The notes below the pieces were generated by a model. That model was not told where the DNA came from. It worked only from the letters and a program-made list of their open reading frames with translations, and searched no databases. This document shows positions 40,992 through 49,306 of a stretch of 64,000 nt of DNA, piece after piece. Within the stretch, counting starts at the first letter, position 1. Each line of letters begins with the position of its first letter. The stretch is taken from positions 25,391 to 89,390 of the IMG/VR virus record IMGVR_UViG_3300021478_000794. One strand, 5' to 3'. Origin of the DNA: a virus. A program made the translations under genes and the position numbers.

Positions 40992-41468
40992 TTAATAAAG
41001 CTCGCAAGTCCCCGTCGTCCAGGCTTCCACCTTTAGCGACGCCCCGGTTACTTTTACCCGGACGACCAGCGTATCCATACCCTTATCTTTCGAGGTCGGC
41101 ATGAGAAAAGCGGCGTTAACCTTACCGCCCGGAACGACGGTTACAACTCCTCCCGTCCCGACCGGCGGCGCAAAAGTCGGTACCGACCAGACCGGAGGCG
41201 TTACGCTTGGATTACTAGCGGGAGAACCGTAAAGGTCGACGTCCTGCTTAATTAGAGCGGTCGAAAAGGCCGCCGTCGCGGGAACGTCGAACTCATTTCC
41301 CAGATACATGTCGACCTCGGTAAAATTCGAAACCACCTCACACTTCAGATACGAATACCCCGAACCGGCTATGGGCGACCCCCAAGACGTATAAAGCGAC
41401 CGCAAATCCCCGCCCGCCGAGAGGAAATGGGTGGAGGCTTGAAGGGAACGAGATAAATTATTTTGCAT
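40992..41468 (-). CDS. Beta-rich virion protein, unknown
   Basis: 158 aa. Mostly beta and loop (YSYLKCEVVSNFTEVDMYLG, GGVVTVVPGGKVNAAFLMPT, DTLVVRVKVTGASLKVEAWT). Composition suggests a decoration or fibre-type protein. The gene lies among head genes. No family recognised. Confidence 0.7.
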   Translation of the reverse strand: MQNNLSRSLQASTHFLSAGGDLRSLYTSWGSPIAGSGYSYLKCEVVSNFTEVDMYLGNEFDVPATAAFSTALIKQDVDLYGSPASNPSVTPPVWSVPTFAPPVGTGGVVTVVPGGKVNAAFLMPTSKDKGMDTLVVRVKVTGASLKVEAWTTGTCELY

Positions 41469-41504
41469 ATAACGCGCCGAGAGGTTTTCTAGTCCCTTAA
41501 CTAC

Positions 41505-43721
41505 TTATTGCGTCGATTGATAGGAGGGAGGCGGCGGGGCTTGAGGCGCGGCGGGAGAAGAAGGCTCGGCGGGGGTAACCGGTTTCGGCGGCGGCGGAAG
41601 TTTCCGGATCTCCTCTTCGCCCGGTTCTTTCTCCGGCTCGATCTCCGCTTCCGGCGCTTCCGGAACCTCCATTTTCTGGTACTGTTCCTCCGCCTCCCGC
41701 ATAAACCGTTCCCGGTCCCGGGCGAGGGTCTCCTGTTGCTGCCGGGAAAGATCCTTCGAAATCGTTAGCTCGGCGTCGTCGGTAAGGTAACGGACGGTCG
41801 CGAGAATATGCTTACAAAAGCCGGGCCGGGCCGCCGGATTCGTAAAGATCGGAGCCTTTCCGTTATCGGTCCGGCCCGCCGGAGTCGTTACCCCGGCCTT
41901 AACGTTCGCCCAGCTCATCCGATACTTAAAATCCTTGCAGTCGCACGACACCTCGACTAACATTCTCCGGAGATCGGAGCCCTTTAAAACCTGGGGCGGG
42001 ACCTTCTTTCCGAAAAAGCGCTGGATATTCTGGGCGGCTTTCCCGAGGACCCCTTTTAGTTTTTCGAGCCAGTTTACCTTCCCCTTCTCGGGGACGAATT
42101 TTACGTAACCCCTATGGGGCTTTCCTTCGGTTGACGGATGGGACTCGAAATTAAAGGCGAGATCGACCGTCCCGTCCTGCATCATGACGAGGGCGGGTGG
42201 CGAGGTATGGACCGCCCGGACGGTCCGTAACCGCGTCCGCCAGTAGCGGGCCGTCGCCGTTAGCATCTGGTTGTAGGTTAGGGATTCGAGGAGGAGCGTC
42301 GTCTCGCAAAGCGCATTAAAGAGAGCCCTTCTTAGGCTCTCCGCCGTATAATCCCGGACGACTAGTCTCGGGTAACCCGAGAGAAGATCCCGCCCGGTCG
42401 TTTGTAAAATCTTCTTTAACTGCGCGACATTACGCTCTTTCGTAAAGGCGGACCGGCTCGCCCGGGTCGACGTTTTTAACTCTCCCCAAGTCGTCTTAAC
42501 GAGTTCCCGGTTATTACGGGCGTCCATGATCGCGATCGGATGATTATCCGGAATACTCCGGCCTAATTTCTCTAGGTCCGAATTTCCTAACTCTAGGATC
42601 GCCGCGAAATTAATCGGGTTCCCGTTTGTATAAAGGTAACCATGCCAGAAGAGGATCCAATTCCAATTTTCGATCGCCTCCGCCGCCATTATCTTTAAAT
42701 ATTTCCGCATCGCCCTCGCATAGGCCGGATACATCGCCGGTTCCTTCGGCCGCATCGGCGGCGGATTTTCGTCGTACCAAGTCGCCGCCTTATTATCGGC
42801 ATTTAGAACCCGGGTTAAATTATGCCCTAAAGCGAGAATCGGCGCGTCGTCGGGACTCGCCGACCATTGGGTATCGTTAACCGGAAAATCCCGGTGGGTA
42901 GGGACATGGTACCAGACCCCATCTTTTAAATCGCCCTCCGGAAAGGCCGCCGGGGGCATATCTCCTCCGGCGGGATCTTTTACGTCCTCCCATCCTTTAG
43001 CCCCCGTCGTCCCGGTATCCGCCCCGGGCCTATCTCCTCCCATAGTCCCCGTAGCCGCCTCTTGCTCGAAAACGAGCGACTCGGTCCTCCCGCCTTTTTT
43101 AGCTTGACCGTGAGCCTTAAGGGCGTTCGCAATTATTTCGTCGGCGGTATTCCCGGCGGCGTTACTCGCCATCTCCTGCGCTTCCGTCGCCGTAAATCCC
43201 ATACCCCGAAGCCCTTTAATAGCGGCGGCGACTTCTCCGGGAGGAGGACCGGTCGGAGTTACCGGGGGCGGCGGAGTCGAGGATTGCTGCCCCGATTGAC
43301 TACTACTACTCGCTCTCTTTTGCTTATTGGCTTGCGACCGGTCGCAATGTTTCTGAATATGGAGAAGACCGTAATACTCGGTATTCTGACCGGTAGAACC
43401 GGGGCTCGAAATCCCGGTAATCGAAAGGTCCCGGATTTGCCGGAGCCCGTAGTCTCCATTTAAAAAATCGAAGAAAACGCGCCCATATTCGCTAAAGCTA
43501 TGGTCGGCACCTCGATATTGTACGAGGGTATCGATTACCGAGCGGACCCCCGTCCCGTCGAAAACGGGAGCGTCGTCTAACGTCCCCCAATCCTTTATAA
43601 AAACGTCGAAAGTCCCCGAACCGGGAATCGTCAGGGTCGTAACCGGCTCGTTAGCTAGTTTCGTCTTCGGATCGCGATCTTTAGCGGTTAGGGCGGTTAC
43701 GAGTTTCGGGTGAAGCGGCAT
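41505..43721 (-). CDS. Large head-region protein with UBA-like and SWIM zinc-finger motifs
   Basis: 738 aa. Residues ~165-205 (EVAAAIKGLRGMGFTATEAQ then EMASNAAGNTADEIIANALK) look like a UBA/RuvA-C-type three-helix module flanked by Ser/Pro linkers. Around 605-650, VSCDCKDFKYRMSW and GFCKHILATVRYL form a CxC...CxH SWIM-type zinc site. The C-terminus is Pro/Glu-rich. The gene lies where T4 has its portal, but I see no portal features. Likely virion protein; function unknown. GTATTTTA lies 10 bases before the ATG. Confidence 0.75.
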   Translation of the reverse strand: MPLHPKLVTALTAKDRDPKTKLANEPVTTLTIPGSGTFDVFIKDWGTLDDAPVFDGTGVRSVIDTLVQYRGADHSFSEYGRVFFDFLNGDYGLRQIRDLSITGISSPGSTGQNTEYYGLLHIQKHCDRSQANKQKRASSSSQSGQQSSTPPPPVTPTGPPPGEVAAAIKGLRGMGFTATEAQEMASNAAGNTADEIIANALKAHGQAKKGGRTESLVFEQEAATGTMGGDRPGADTGTTGAKGWEDVKDPAGGDMPPAAFPEGDLKDGVWYHVPTHRDFPVNDTQWSASPDDAPILALGHNLTRVLNADNKAATWYDENPPPMRPKEPAMYPAYARAMRKYLKIMAAEAIENWNWILFWHGYLYTNGNPINFAAILELGNSDLEKLGRSIPDNHPIAIMDARNNRELVKTTWGELKTSTRASRSAFTKERNVAQLKKILQTTGRDLLSGYPRLVVRDYTAESLRRALFNALCETTLLLESLTYNQMLTATARYWRTRLRTVRAVHTSPPALVMMQDGTVDLAFNFESHPSTEGKPHRGYVKFVPEKGKVNWLEKLKGVLGKAAQNIQRFFGKKVPPQVLKGSDLRRMLVEVSCDCKDFKYRMSWANVKAGVTTPAGRTDNGKAPIFTNPAARPGFCKHILATVRYLTDDAELTISKDLSRQQQETLARDRERFMREAEEQYQKMEVPEAPEAEIEPEKEPGEEEIRKLPPPPKPVTPAEPSSPAAPQAPPPPSYQSTQ

Positions 43722-43914
43722 GGGTCTCCGTTAAAATACCCTTTTTCGGAGTCGTTCCTTCCAGGCCCGAGACGGCGGAGCGAACGAGGTTTATCGATTC
43801 CGCTTTTTCCCGCTTCCGCTTTTCCTCGTCGGCGATCGCTTTCGCCCGGGCCCGCCGCCGCTTCCGCCAGATCGTCCCCCCGAGAATGTAGTACTGGAGA
43901 ATGTTCTGATTCAT
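43681..43914 (-). CDS. Small basic protein, unknown
   Basis: 77 aa. Hydrophobic N-terminus (ILQYYILGGTIW) followed by a strongly basic helix (RKRRRARAKAIADEEKRKRE). Overlaps the start of the SWIM-protein gene by 41 bases. Could be a short membrane-associated or DNA-binding peptide. Moderate support only. Confidence 0.55.
   Translation of the reverse strand: MNQNILQYYILGGTIWRKRRRARAKAIADEEKRKREKAESINLVRSAVSGLEGTTPKKGILTETHAASPETRNRPNR
43732..43739 (-). promoter_or_regulatory. GTATTTTA box
   Basis: GGTATTTTAACGGAGACCC-ATG before the SWIM-protein gene; lies within the end of the preceding gene, so it may be partly coincidental. Confidence 0.25.
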
Positions 43915-43937
43915 GTCGTTAGAATTACTAACCCGGC

Positions 43938-43956
43938 CTCACGAAATGTAGAAGGT
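43938..43956 (+). promoter_or_regulatory. CGAAATG leader box
   Basis: CTCACGAAATGTAGAAGGT-ATGA on the plus strand. Inner ATG followed immediately by TAG. Confidence 0.6.
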
Positions 43957-44403
43957 ATGAATTACACCGAACAAACCGAACAAGTAGAGCAGGAGGAATA
44001 CGTACCCCCATCCCCGGAATGCCGCTACCGCGCCGCGCTTAAAAATTCTTACGAGAAACTTTCCGCCCATTGCCATCGAACTTGGTCGGAGGACGTAAAC
44101 GCGAAAATCGACGTCCGGCCCTATATTGTTTTATTCGGGGATAGCTATACCGACGCTCTAAATGCGATGGAAGCGACGGTTGAAGACCATCGGGGCCGCT
44201 TTATAGAGTGGTTGGAGATCCGTAATTTTCTCGCGAAGAAGCAGGGTAAGCCCGCGTCTCAGGTCTCTTGGTGCGACATGTTGGGAGAGAAAGATCGACG
44301 AATCATGTTCGGACGTCCGGACGAACGGGAAGACGAAAAGGATAATTTAGCGATCTCGCCTTTCGGTTTTTTCCAGGAATTCTTCCGGAGACTCTTCGCT
44401 TAA
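43957..44403 (+). CDS. Unknown phage protein
   Basis: 148 aa. Acidic N-terminus (MNYTEQTEQVEQEEYVPPSP), then a mixed segment with VRPYIVLFGDSYTDALNAME and a helical C-terminal part ending SPFGFFQEFFRRLFA. Single plus-strand gene among minus-strand head genes with its own leader. It converges on the 44400 gene with a 4-base overlap. No family recognised. Confidence 0.75.
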   Translation: MNYTEQTEQVEQEEYVPPSPECRYRAALKNSYEKLSAHCHRTWSEDVNAKIDVRPYIVLFGDSYTDALNAMEATVEDHRGRFIEWLEIRNFLAKKQGKPASQVSWCDMLGEKDRRIMFGRPDEREDEKDNLAISPFGFFQEFFRRLFA

Positions 44404-44897
44404 TCGGTTTTCGTATCCTTCGAGAAGACCTTCCCGACGTCGTTCTTTTCGAAAGCGTCCTTCGAATATTCCTTATCCGGGTCGCGCTTCCCGATCTCAC
44501 CTTCTTCCCCGACGTCGTCAATTACCCGGTTAACCGTAAAATAGACCTTTACGACGTTCTCGTCCTGCATCCGGGAAACGATCGCGAACCCCTTATCGTA
44601 GCACCACTCCTGCATCCCCGCTAAACTAAACGATTCCTCGTTATGGTCCGCGTAGGCCTGGGGATCGAAATAGACGCAGAGCAGCTCATCGTTCTCTTTC
44701 GCCGGACGGACGAAAGCGTCCTTCCCGAAAACCTTATTAAGCGACGCGAGTAAGGGGCCGAAATCCGCCGGATAAAGATCCTCGGCCTCGATCGGGTCGA
44801 TTTCCTCTTCCCCGCCGGAACCGGGATTTTCGTCCGAGAGATCGCTCGAAAGACGCTGGTTGAGCTTCTCGATTAATTTTTCCAGGGAAAGAGCCAT
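44400..44897 (-). CDS. Unknown acidic protein
   Basis: 165 aa. Acidic throughout; LEKLIEKLNQRLSSDLSDEN at the N-terminus, a globular middle (ELLCVYFDPQAYADHNEESF then SLAGMQEWCYDKGFAIVSRM) and a charged tail. No recognised family. Follows the 44902 gene by 4 bases. Confidence 0.75.
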   Translation of the reverse strand: MALSLEKLIEKLNQRLSSDLSDENPGSGGEEEIDPIEAEDLYPADFGPLLASLNKVFGKDAFVRPAKENDELLCVYFDPQAYADHNEESFSLAGMQEWCYDKGFAIVSRMQDENVVKVYFTVNRVIDDVGEEGEIGKRDPDKEYSKDAFEKNDVGKVFSKDTKTD

Positions 44898-44901
44898 TCT
44901 T

Positions 44902-45306
44902 TTAGAGAGTGCCGTTGGTAAAATTAGTCGAAGTCGAAGGAGCGACCGTTACGATCCCGAAATTGACCTGGGCCCCGCCGGACGAGGAAGCTAAAAGTCT
45001 TAGGAAAGAAGCCGAAGTCCGTACATTTATCATAACCCGGTTCGTAATAATCGAGGGATTAATCGGGGTTAAAACCCCGCTACAGCTAAAGTTCCCGGCG
45101 ACCCCGCCCTCGACCGAATCGCTCGGGAGATCGGTAAAGGCCGCCGGGACGTTGGAATTGGCGACCTGGATCCGGTAGCTTATGTAGTTTACGGTATCGA
45201 GATTTTCAAGAAAGATCGCGAGTCCCTCCGCGTTCGGGGCGCTAACCGTAAAAACGGGGGATTCCGTCGAAGTAATTGTAGCGGTCGAGTAGCGGTCGAG
45301 AATCAT
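44902..45306 (-). CDS. Beta-rich virion protein, unknown
   Basis: 134 aa, Ser/Thr/Val-rich beta protein (TATITSTESPVFTVSAPNAE, ITNRVMINVRTSASFLRLLA). Likely a small capsid or fibre decoration, by composition and position. GTATTTAG lies 14 bases upstream of the ATG. Confidence 0.7.
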   Translation of the reverse strand: MILDRYSTATITSTESPVFTVSAPNAEGLAIFLENLDTVNYISYRIQVANSNVPAAFTDLPSDSVEGGVAGNFSCSGVLTPINPSIITNRVMINVRTSASFLRLLASSSGGAQVNFGIVTVAPSTSTNFTNGTL

Positions 45307-45319
45307 ACGCGGTTACGCC

Positions 45320-45327
45320 CTAAATAC
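45320..45327 (-). promoter_or_regulatory. GTATTTAG box
   Basis: CGCGGTATTTAGGGCGTAAC in the gap between a fibre gene's stop and the next ATG (14 bases away). Confidence 0.4.
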
Positions 45328-45331
45328 CGCG

Positions 45332-47005
45332 TCACTGAACGAAGACGCTAAGATCCCCGACGGCGGCGGTAAAGGTTCCGGTCGTTAGGAGGCCGAGCCG
45401 CTCGCCCGCGTTTATCGTCGTAACGGTTAGCGAAAGCGTTACGTTAAGCGCCGGGGTCCCGTTCGCATTAAACGAACCGCTATGGACGGGAGTCCCTCCC
45501 GAAAGCGGGGTCCCGCTTCCGGCTTTAACGATCGTAATCGTCGCCGCCGCGCCGTTCGCGACCTCGACAATCCCAGTTATCCCGGTAATCGTTAAGGAAC
45601 GGTTCGCGATAAAGATCGTCGCCCCGTTCGGGTTCATCCCAGCTATCCAGCCGATCGACTTTATCTCCTGAACCGGGCTGGTCGACGGATTTAGAAGGGT
45701 AAGGGTATTCCCGGCGATCGACTGGATAGTTAAGGTTCCGGGAACCCCGGGTCCCGCCGCCGAGTCGACGTAGACGACCTGCCCGACTACCATCCAGCTC
45801 GCGTCCGCGACCGTTAGCGTCGCCGTCCCCCCGACCGGCGGAACGGTAAAGCTATTCGAGGTAAGGGTATAGGCGTTCGTTCCCGGCGCTCCTTTCGGGC
45901 CGGTCGGCCCGAGCGCGGGCCCGATATCGGTCCAGGTCCCAGGAGCCGTCCAGACCCAGCCGTGCCCGGTATCGAGCGCGATCCATAAGTCCCCGAGCGT
46001 ATTCCCGGTCGCCGGTAACGCCGACGAGATCGGGACCGTACCCTTTATAATAATGCTCGTCCCGGGAGCGCCGCCGGGGCTCGTTAGGCTTCCGATCGGG
46101 ACCGCGCTCCCCGAAACGGCGGCTCCGATCCCCGAGCTTACCGAATTAAGGAGGGTAAGGGTATTCCCGGCCTTATTTAAAACCGTTAAAACCCCCGATT
46201 TACCGACTCCGCCGCCCGCCCGGTCGAGAGCGAGAACCTGCCCCGGAACGATCCAGCTCCCATCGACCACGGTAATCGGCGCGGTCGAACCGTAAGGCGG
46301 AACGATAAAGCCGCTCGCCGTCGTCGTACAAGCGTTTACCCCCGGAGGCCCCTGCGGCCCGGTCGCGACGAGGACCCCGTGGCAGGCGTTATCCCCGCCG
46401 ATATAGTCGAGCGGGTTCCCGCTTAAAGCGTTAAGGAGCCCGGACCCCGCCGTACTCGCTACCGGGATCGGATCCGCGCCGCCGGGAGCGTGCGCGGGAG
46501 CGTGCTTCGCCGGAGGGAAGGTCGCCGGAGGATTTTTTATCCCCGCCCAGAGGACCGAATCGGCGTACGCGGCCCGGTCGACGATATTATCCCCGTTAAT
46601 ATCGTAGACGCTTTTAAGCATCGTATCGGGGGTAACTCCCCCGTTCGGCGGGACGCCGGTTAGAGCGCTATAGTCGAGCAGACCGTAAGCGCCGGTACTA
46701 AGGAGGACCTTATCCGGATCGTTTAAAGGCGGCGGAAGAAGACCCGGAATCGGGTCGGTACCGTTTGTAGCGTGAGAGGGGGCGTGCTTCGAAGGGGGGA
46801 AGGTCGCCGGTATACCGGTTATAACCTCCCAGCCAATCTCCGCCCATTCTACGGCCCCGTCTAAAAAGTAACGGGTCGGGTTCTCGGTCGGCGAAGGCGG
46901 TAAGCCGGTTCCGTTACCGGTTCCGCCGCCGCCTCCTCCTCCGCCCGCCGGAAGACCGGTCGCGGGCGGGGGTCGGTATTTTATAATCGTCGTCGGAAGG
47001 GCCAT
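45332..47005 (-). CDS. Collagen-like tail fibre protein
   Basis: 557 aa. Contains short Gly-X-Y runs (GPQGPPGVNA, GPTGPKGAPGTNA), two KHAPSHATNGTDPIP-type segments typical of fibre proteins, and two copies of a ~75-residue beta unit: FIVPPYGSTAPITVVDGSWI versus FTVPPVGGTATLTVADASWM, each ending in GNTLTLLN. C-terminal ~100 residues are beta-rich. Probably a trimeric receptor-binding or accessory fibre. AGGGGACGAAGAA precedes the ATG. Confidence 0.8.
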   Translation of the reverse strand: MALPTTIIKYRPPPATGLPAGGGGGGGGTGNGTGLPPSPTENPTRYFLDGAVEWAEIGWEVITGIPATFPPSKHAPSHATNGTDPIPGLLPPPLNDPDKVLLSTGAYGLLDYSALTGVPPNGGVTPDTMLKSVYDINGDNIVDRAAYADSVLWAGIKNPPATFPPAKHAPAHAPGGADPIPVASTAGSGLLNALSGNPLDYIGGDNACHGVLVATGPQGPPGVNACTTTASGFIVPPYGSTAPITVVDGSWIVPGQVLALDRAGGGVGKSGVLTVLNKAGNTLTLLNSVSSGIGAAVSGSAVPIGSLTSPGGAPGTSIIIKGTVPISSALPATGNTLGDLWIALDTGHGWVWTAPGTWTDIGPALGPTGPKGAPGTNAYTLTSNSFTVPPVGGTATLTVADASWMVVGQVVYVDSAAGPGVPGTLTIQSIAGNTLTLLNPSTSPVQEIKSIGWIAGMNPNGATIFIANRSLTITGITGIVEVANGAAATITIVKAGSGTPLSGGTPVHSGSFNANGTPALNVTLSLTVTTINAGERLGLLTTGTFTAAVGDLSVFVQ

Positions 47006-47020
47006 TTCTTCGTCCCCTAA

Positions 47021-48493
47021 TTACGACGTTTCCGGCCCCCCGTTCGTTCCCCCTTTACCCATCGCCGCGACCCGCGCCTTTATCCGGTCGAGATTAAAAC
47101 CGCTCTTTTTCGCGGCGGCGGCCCGCCCCGGCCCGCCCTTCGCGTTCGCGGTCGTCGAATTCGTCTCCTCCTTCGTATCGTCCGCCGGGATATATTCCCC
47201 GTCGTCGTAGAGCGTATAAATCGGGTAATCGACGTTAACGTTAACGATAACCCCGGTCTCTTCATTACGATTTTTTAATAATTTGAGCCGCATCTTATTC
47301 TCTTTCCGCATCTCCTCGCTCTGGAGAATCGCGACGACGTAGTCGGAATGGCGGGCGATATCCATCGAGGCCGAGATTTGCGCCATGGTCACGTTCTCTA
47401 GATTTTTAAACGCTTCCCGGTTGAGCTGGGCGGCGGCGATAACCGGGATCTCCCGCTCGATCGCGATCGACCGGATCCCGGCGTAAAGATCCCCGATCGC
47501 GTTAAAATCCTGAAGCGTCCGGTCTTTCTTCATGATCTGGGGGTAATCGACAACTAAGAGGCCGGTTTCGTGCTCGGTCTGGTCGAGAACGTCGAGATAA
47601 GCCTTTAACTCGGGGATATCGATCGTTCCGTTCCCGAAATTCTTAATATGGAGGCTCCCGCAGTAGTTGGCGATCTCCGTATTAAAAGCGACGTTAAATT
47701 TCGGAAGATCGATCTTTAAAAAGTCCTTCGATTTTTTACTAACCCGGAAGCAAAACCGCCCGTAAACCTGCTTCTCGGACATCTCCATCGAGATATAGGT
47801 TACCTTCCGACCGTACGGCTGCTGCAAGGCGGGCATCATCCAGTTTAACATAGTCCCGCTTTTAAAGACGCCCGGAATTCCGACGACCGTAATCATCTCC
47901 CCGGGCCGAATCCCGCCTTCTAAAACCCGTTCTAAAGTCGGCATCCCGATCGGTAAGAAATCTCCAACGAGAGTATCGAGAATAAACTGCCCCGGGTCGC
48001 GGGTCGCCGGAGTAACCGTAATCCCGGCTTTTCCGGTATCGTTCCCGATCGCGTAAGCCTTATCGATTAGGGGCCGGATCTTATCGATCTCCCCGGCCTG
48101 AAGATGATTTAGGGCGGCGTCGACCGCGTATAAAAGCTCCTGGTCCCGGGCCCAAGACCGGACGACTTGAACCGAGTAACGGGGATTTTGGGGCTGGGCC
48201 CGGTAGAGGATCTCGACCTCCTCGATTACCGACTTCTTATCGGACGGAATCGGGAGCCGGTTATCGATATCCTTTAAAATCTCCTGCCGGAGCGTCTCGG
48301 GAGCCGGATGCTCGTTCCCGAGGGCCCGGATCGTTAGGTAAGCCTGAGCGATTTCGCGATGGATAACGTCGTCGAAATAGCTCGGTTTCCAGATCCCTAC
48401 GTAGGTCCCGTAAATCTCAGGAAGCTGGAGGAGAAGGACGAGAAGTTCGCGCTGGAACCGGGGGGTCCAGGGGTTCTTATTTTGATTTAGCAT
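47021..48493 (-). CDS. DnaB-type replicative DNA helicase
   Basis: 490 aa. N-terminal helical domain (RELLVLLLQLPEIYGTYVGI) followed by a RecA-type core: Walker A GIPGVFKSG (205-213), YISMEMSEKQVYGRFC, Walker B LLVVDYPQIM and IPVIAAAQLNREA, then a low-complexity C-terminus. The Walker A lacks the canonical second Gly-Lys pattern (FKSG rather than GKT/S), as in other T4 gp41-like helicases. Unwinds the fork ahead of the polymerase. Overlaps the upstream gene by 17 bases. Confidence 0.9.
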   Translation of the reverse strand: MLNQNKNPWTPRFQRELLVLLLQLPEIYGTYVGIWKPSYFDDVIHREIAQAYLTIRALGNEHPAPETLRQEILKDIDNRLPIPSDKKSVIEEVEILYRAQPQNPRYSVQVVRSWARDQELLYAVDAALNHLQAGEIDKIRPLIDKAYAIGNDTGKAGITVTPATRDPGQFILDTLVGDFLPIGMPTLERVLEGGIRPGEMITVVGIPGVFKSGTMLNWMMPALQQPYGRKVTYISMEMSEKQVYGRFCFRVSKKSKDFLKIDLPKFNVAFNTEIANYCGSLHIKNFGNGTIDIPELKAYLDVLDQTEHETGLLVVDYPQIMKKDRTLQDFNAIGDLYAGIRSIAIEREIPVIAAAQLNREAFKNLENVTMAQISASMDIARHSDYVVAILQSEEMRKENKMRLKLLKNRNEETGVIVNVNVDYPIYTLYDDGEYIPADDTKEETNSTTANAKGGPGRAAAAKKSGFNLDRIKARVAAMGKGGTNGGPETS

Positions 48494-49280
48494 CGAAGGT
48501 TACCCGGAACGGGGGGATATCTTTTATAAATTCGTTCTTCCGGTCCCGGAATTGTAGCCCCACCTGATACGCGAGAGGGAACTCTTCCTCCGCCGCCGGA
48601 ACGACGGTAAAGGTCCGGGCGATCGGGTTAAACGAGGTCGCGGCGTAGAAGAGCGCCTCGAAAGCCGCCCGCCGGTATTCGTTCCGGTCGCCTTCGAGCT
48701 TCTTCGAGACGAGACGGGTCTTCCCCGAGATCCAGATCTTTTCCCGGGCCGCCCCGAGCGCCCGGACCTCGTCGAGGCTAAACCCGTAGTAAACCCAGAT
48801 CGGCGGCGCGGTTAAAATAAACCCCGTCTTAAGCTCGAAAAGATCCGGCTCTTCCTTCCCGGTCGACATTAACCGGAAATACTCCTTTAGATAGTTGCAC
48901 TCCGCCGGGTAAACGTTCCGGAAAACCTCGGACCGGACGGTATGGAACCCGCTATAGGTAAGCCGTTCCCGGAACTCTTCGTAGTGGAGCTGGGCCCGGT
49001 CCTCGATAAGGTAGGCGGGATAAAATCCTTCCCCGCTCTCCGACCGGGCCCGTTTAAATCCTTCCATCTGACACTGGACGTAAAGGGAGAATTCCGGGTC
49101 GCCGAGTTCCTCCCGGACGGCCTCGATTATCCGCCAATTCTTCCCGAGATTCGCGACCGCGCTCGTCGGGAGAAGGGGGAAGGCTCCTTGGACGACGCTC
49201 CGGACGACCGCGAGCGTCGAAGTCTTCGAGACGTTCTTCTCAAACCAGCCAATTAGTTTTAAAAGCGGTATCTCGTCCAC
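48477..49280 (-). CDS. Helicase-coupled protein, unknown (possible loader)
   Basis: 267 aa from a GTG at 49280 (GTG GAC GAG ATA CCG). Alpha/beta; LLKLIGWFEKNVSKTSTLAV, then PEFSLYVQCQMEGFKRARSE and TFTVVPAAEEEFPLAYQVGL. No family recognised. Its 17-base overlap with the helicase gene and common promoter suggest a helicase partner such as a loader or primase accessory, an inference from position only. Confidence 0.75.
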   Translation of the reverse strand: MDEIPLLKLIGWFEKNVSKTSTLAVVRSVVQGAFPLLPTSAVANLGKNWRIIEAVREELGDPEFSLYVQCQMEGFKRARSESGEGFYPAYLIEDRAQLHYEEFRERLTYSGFHTVRSEVFRNVYPAECNYLKEYFRLMSTGKEEPDLFELKTGFILTAPPIWVYYGFSLDEVRALGAAREKIWISGKTRLVSKKLEGDRNEYRRAAFEALFYAATSFNPIARTFTVVPAAEEEFPLAYQVGLQFRDRKNEFIKDIPPFRVTFDAKSK

Positions 49281-49294
49281 GATTAATAGAACGC

Positions 49295-49301
49295 GTATTT
49301 A
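49295..49301 (+). promoter_or_regulatory. GTATTTA box between divergent genes
   Basis: Lies 5 bases before the ATG at 49307. On the minus strand it reads TAAATACGCGTTCTATTAAT toward the GTG at 49280, nearly the same as in the 1075/1115 divergent pair. Confidence 0.35.
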
Positions 49302-49306
49302 CCCGC

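Noticed and set aside
41505-43721. Assignment of the 738-aa protein as portal
   Set aside because: Position fits, but no portal-type domain is visible and the SWIM and low-complexity parts argue against it. No portal was recognised in the window.
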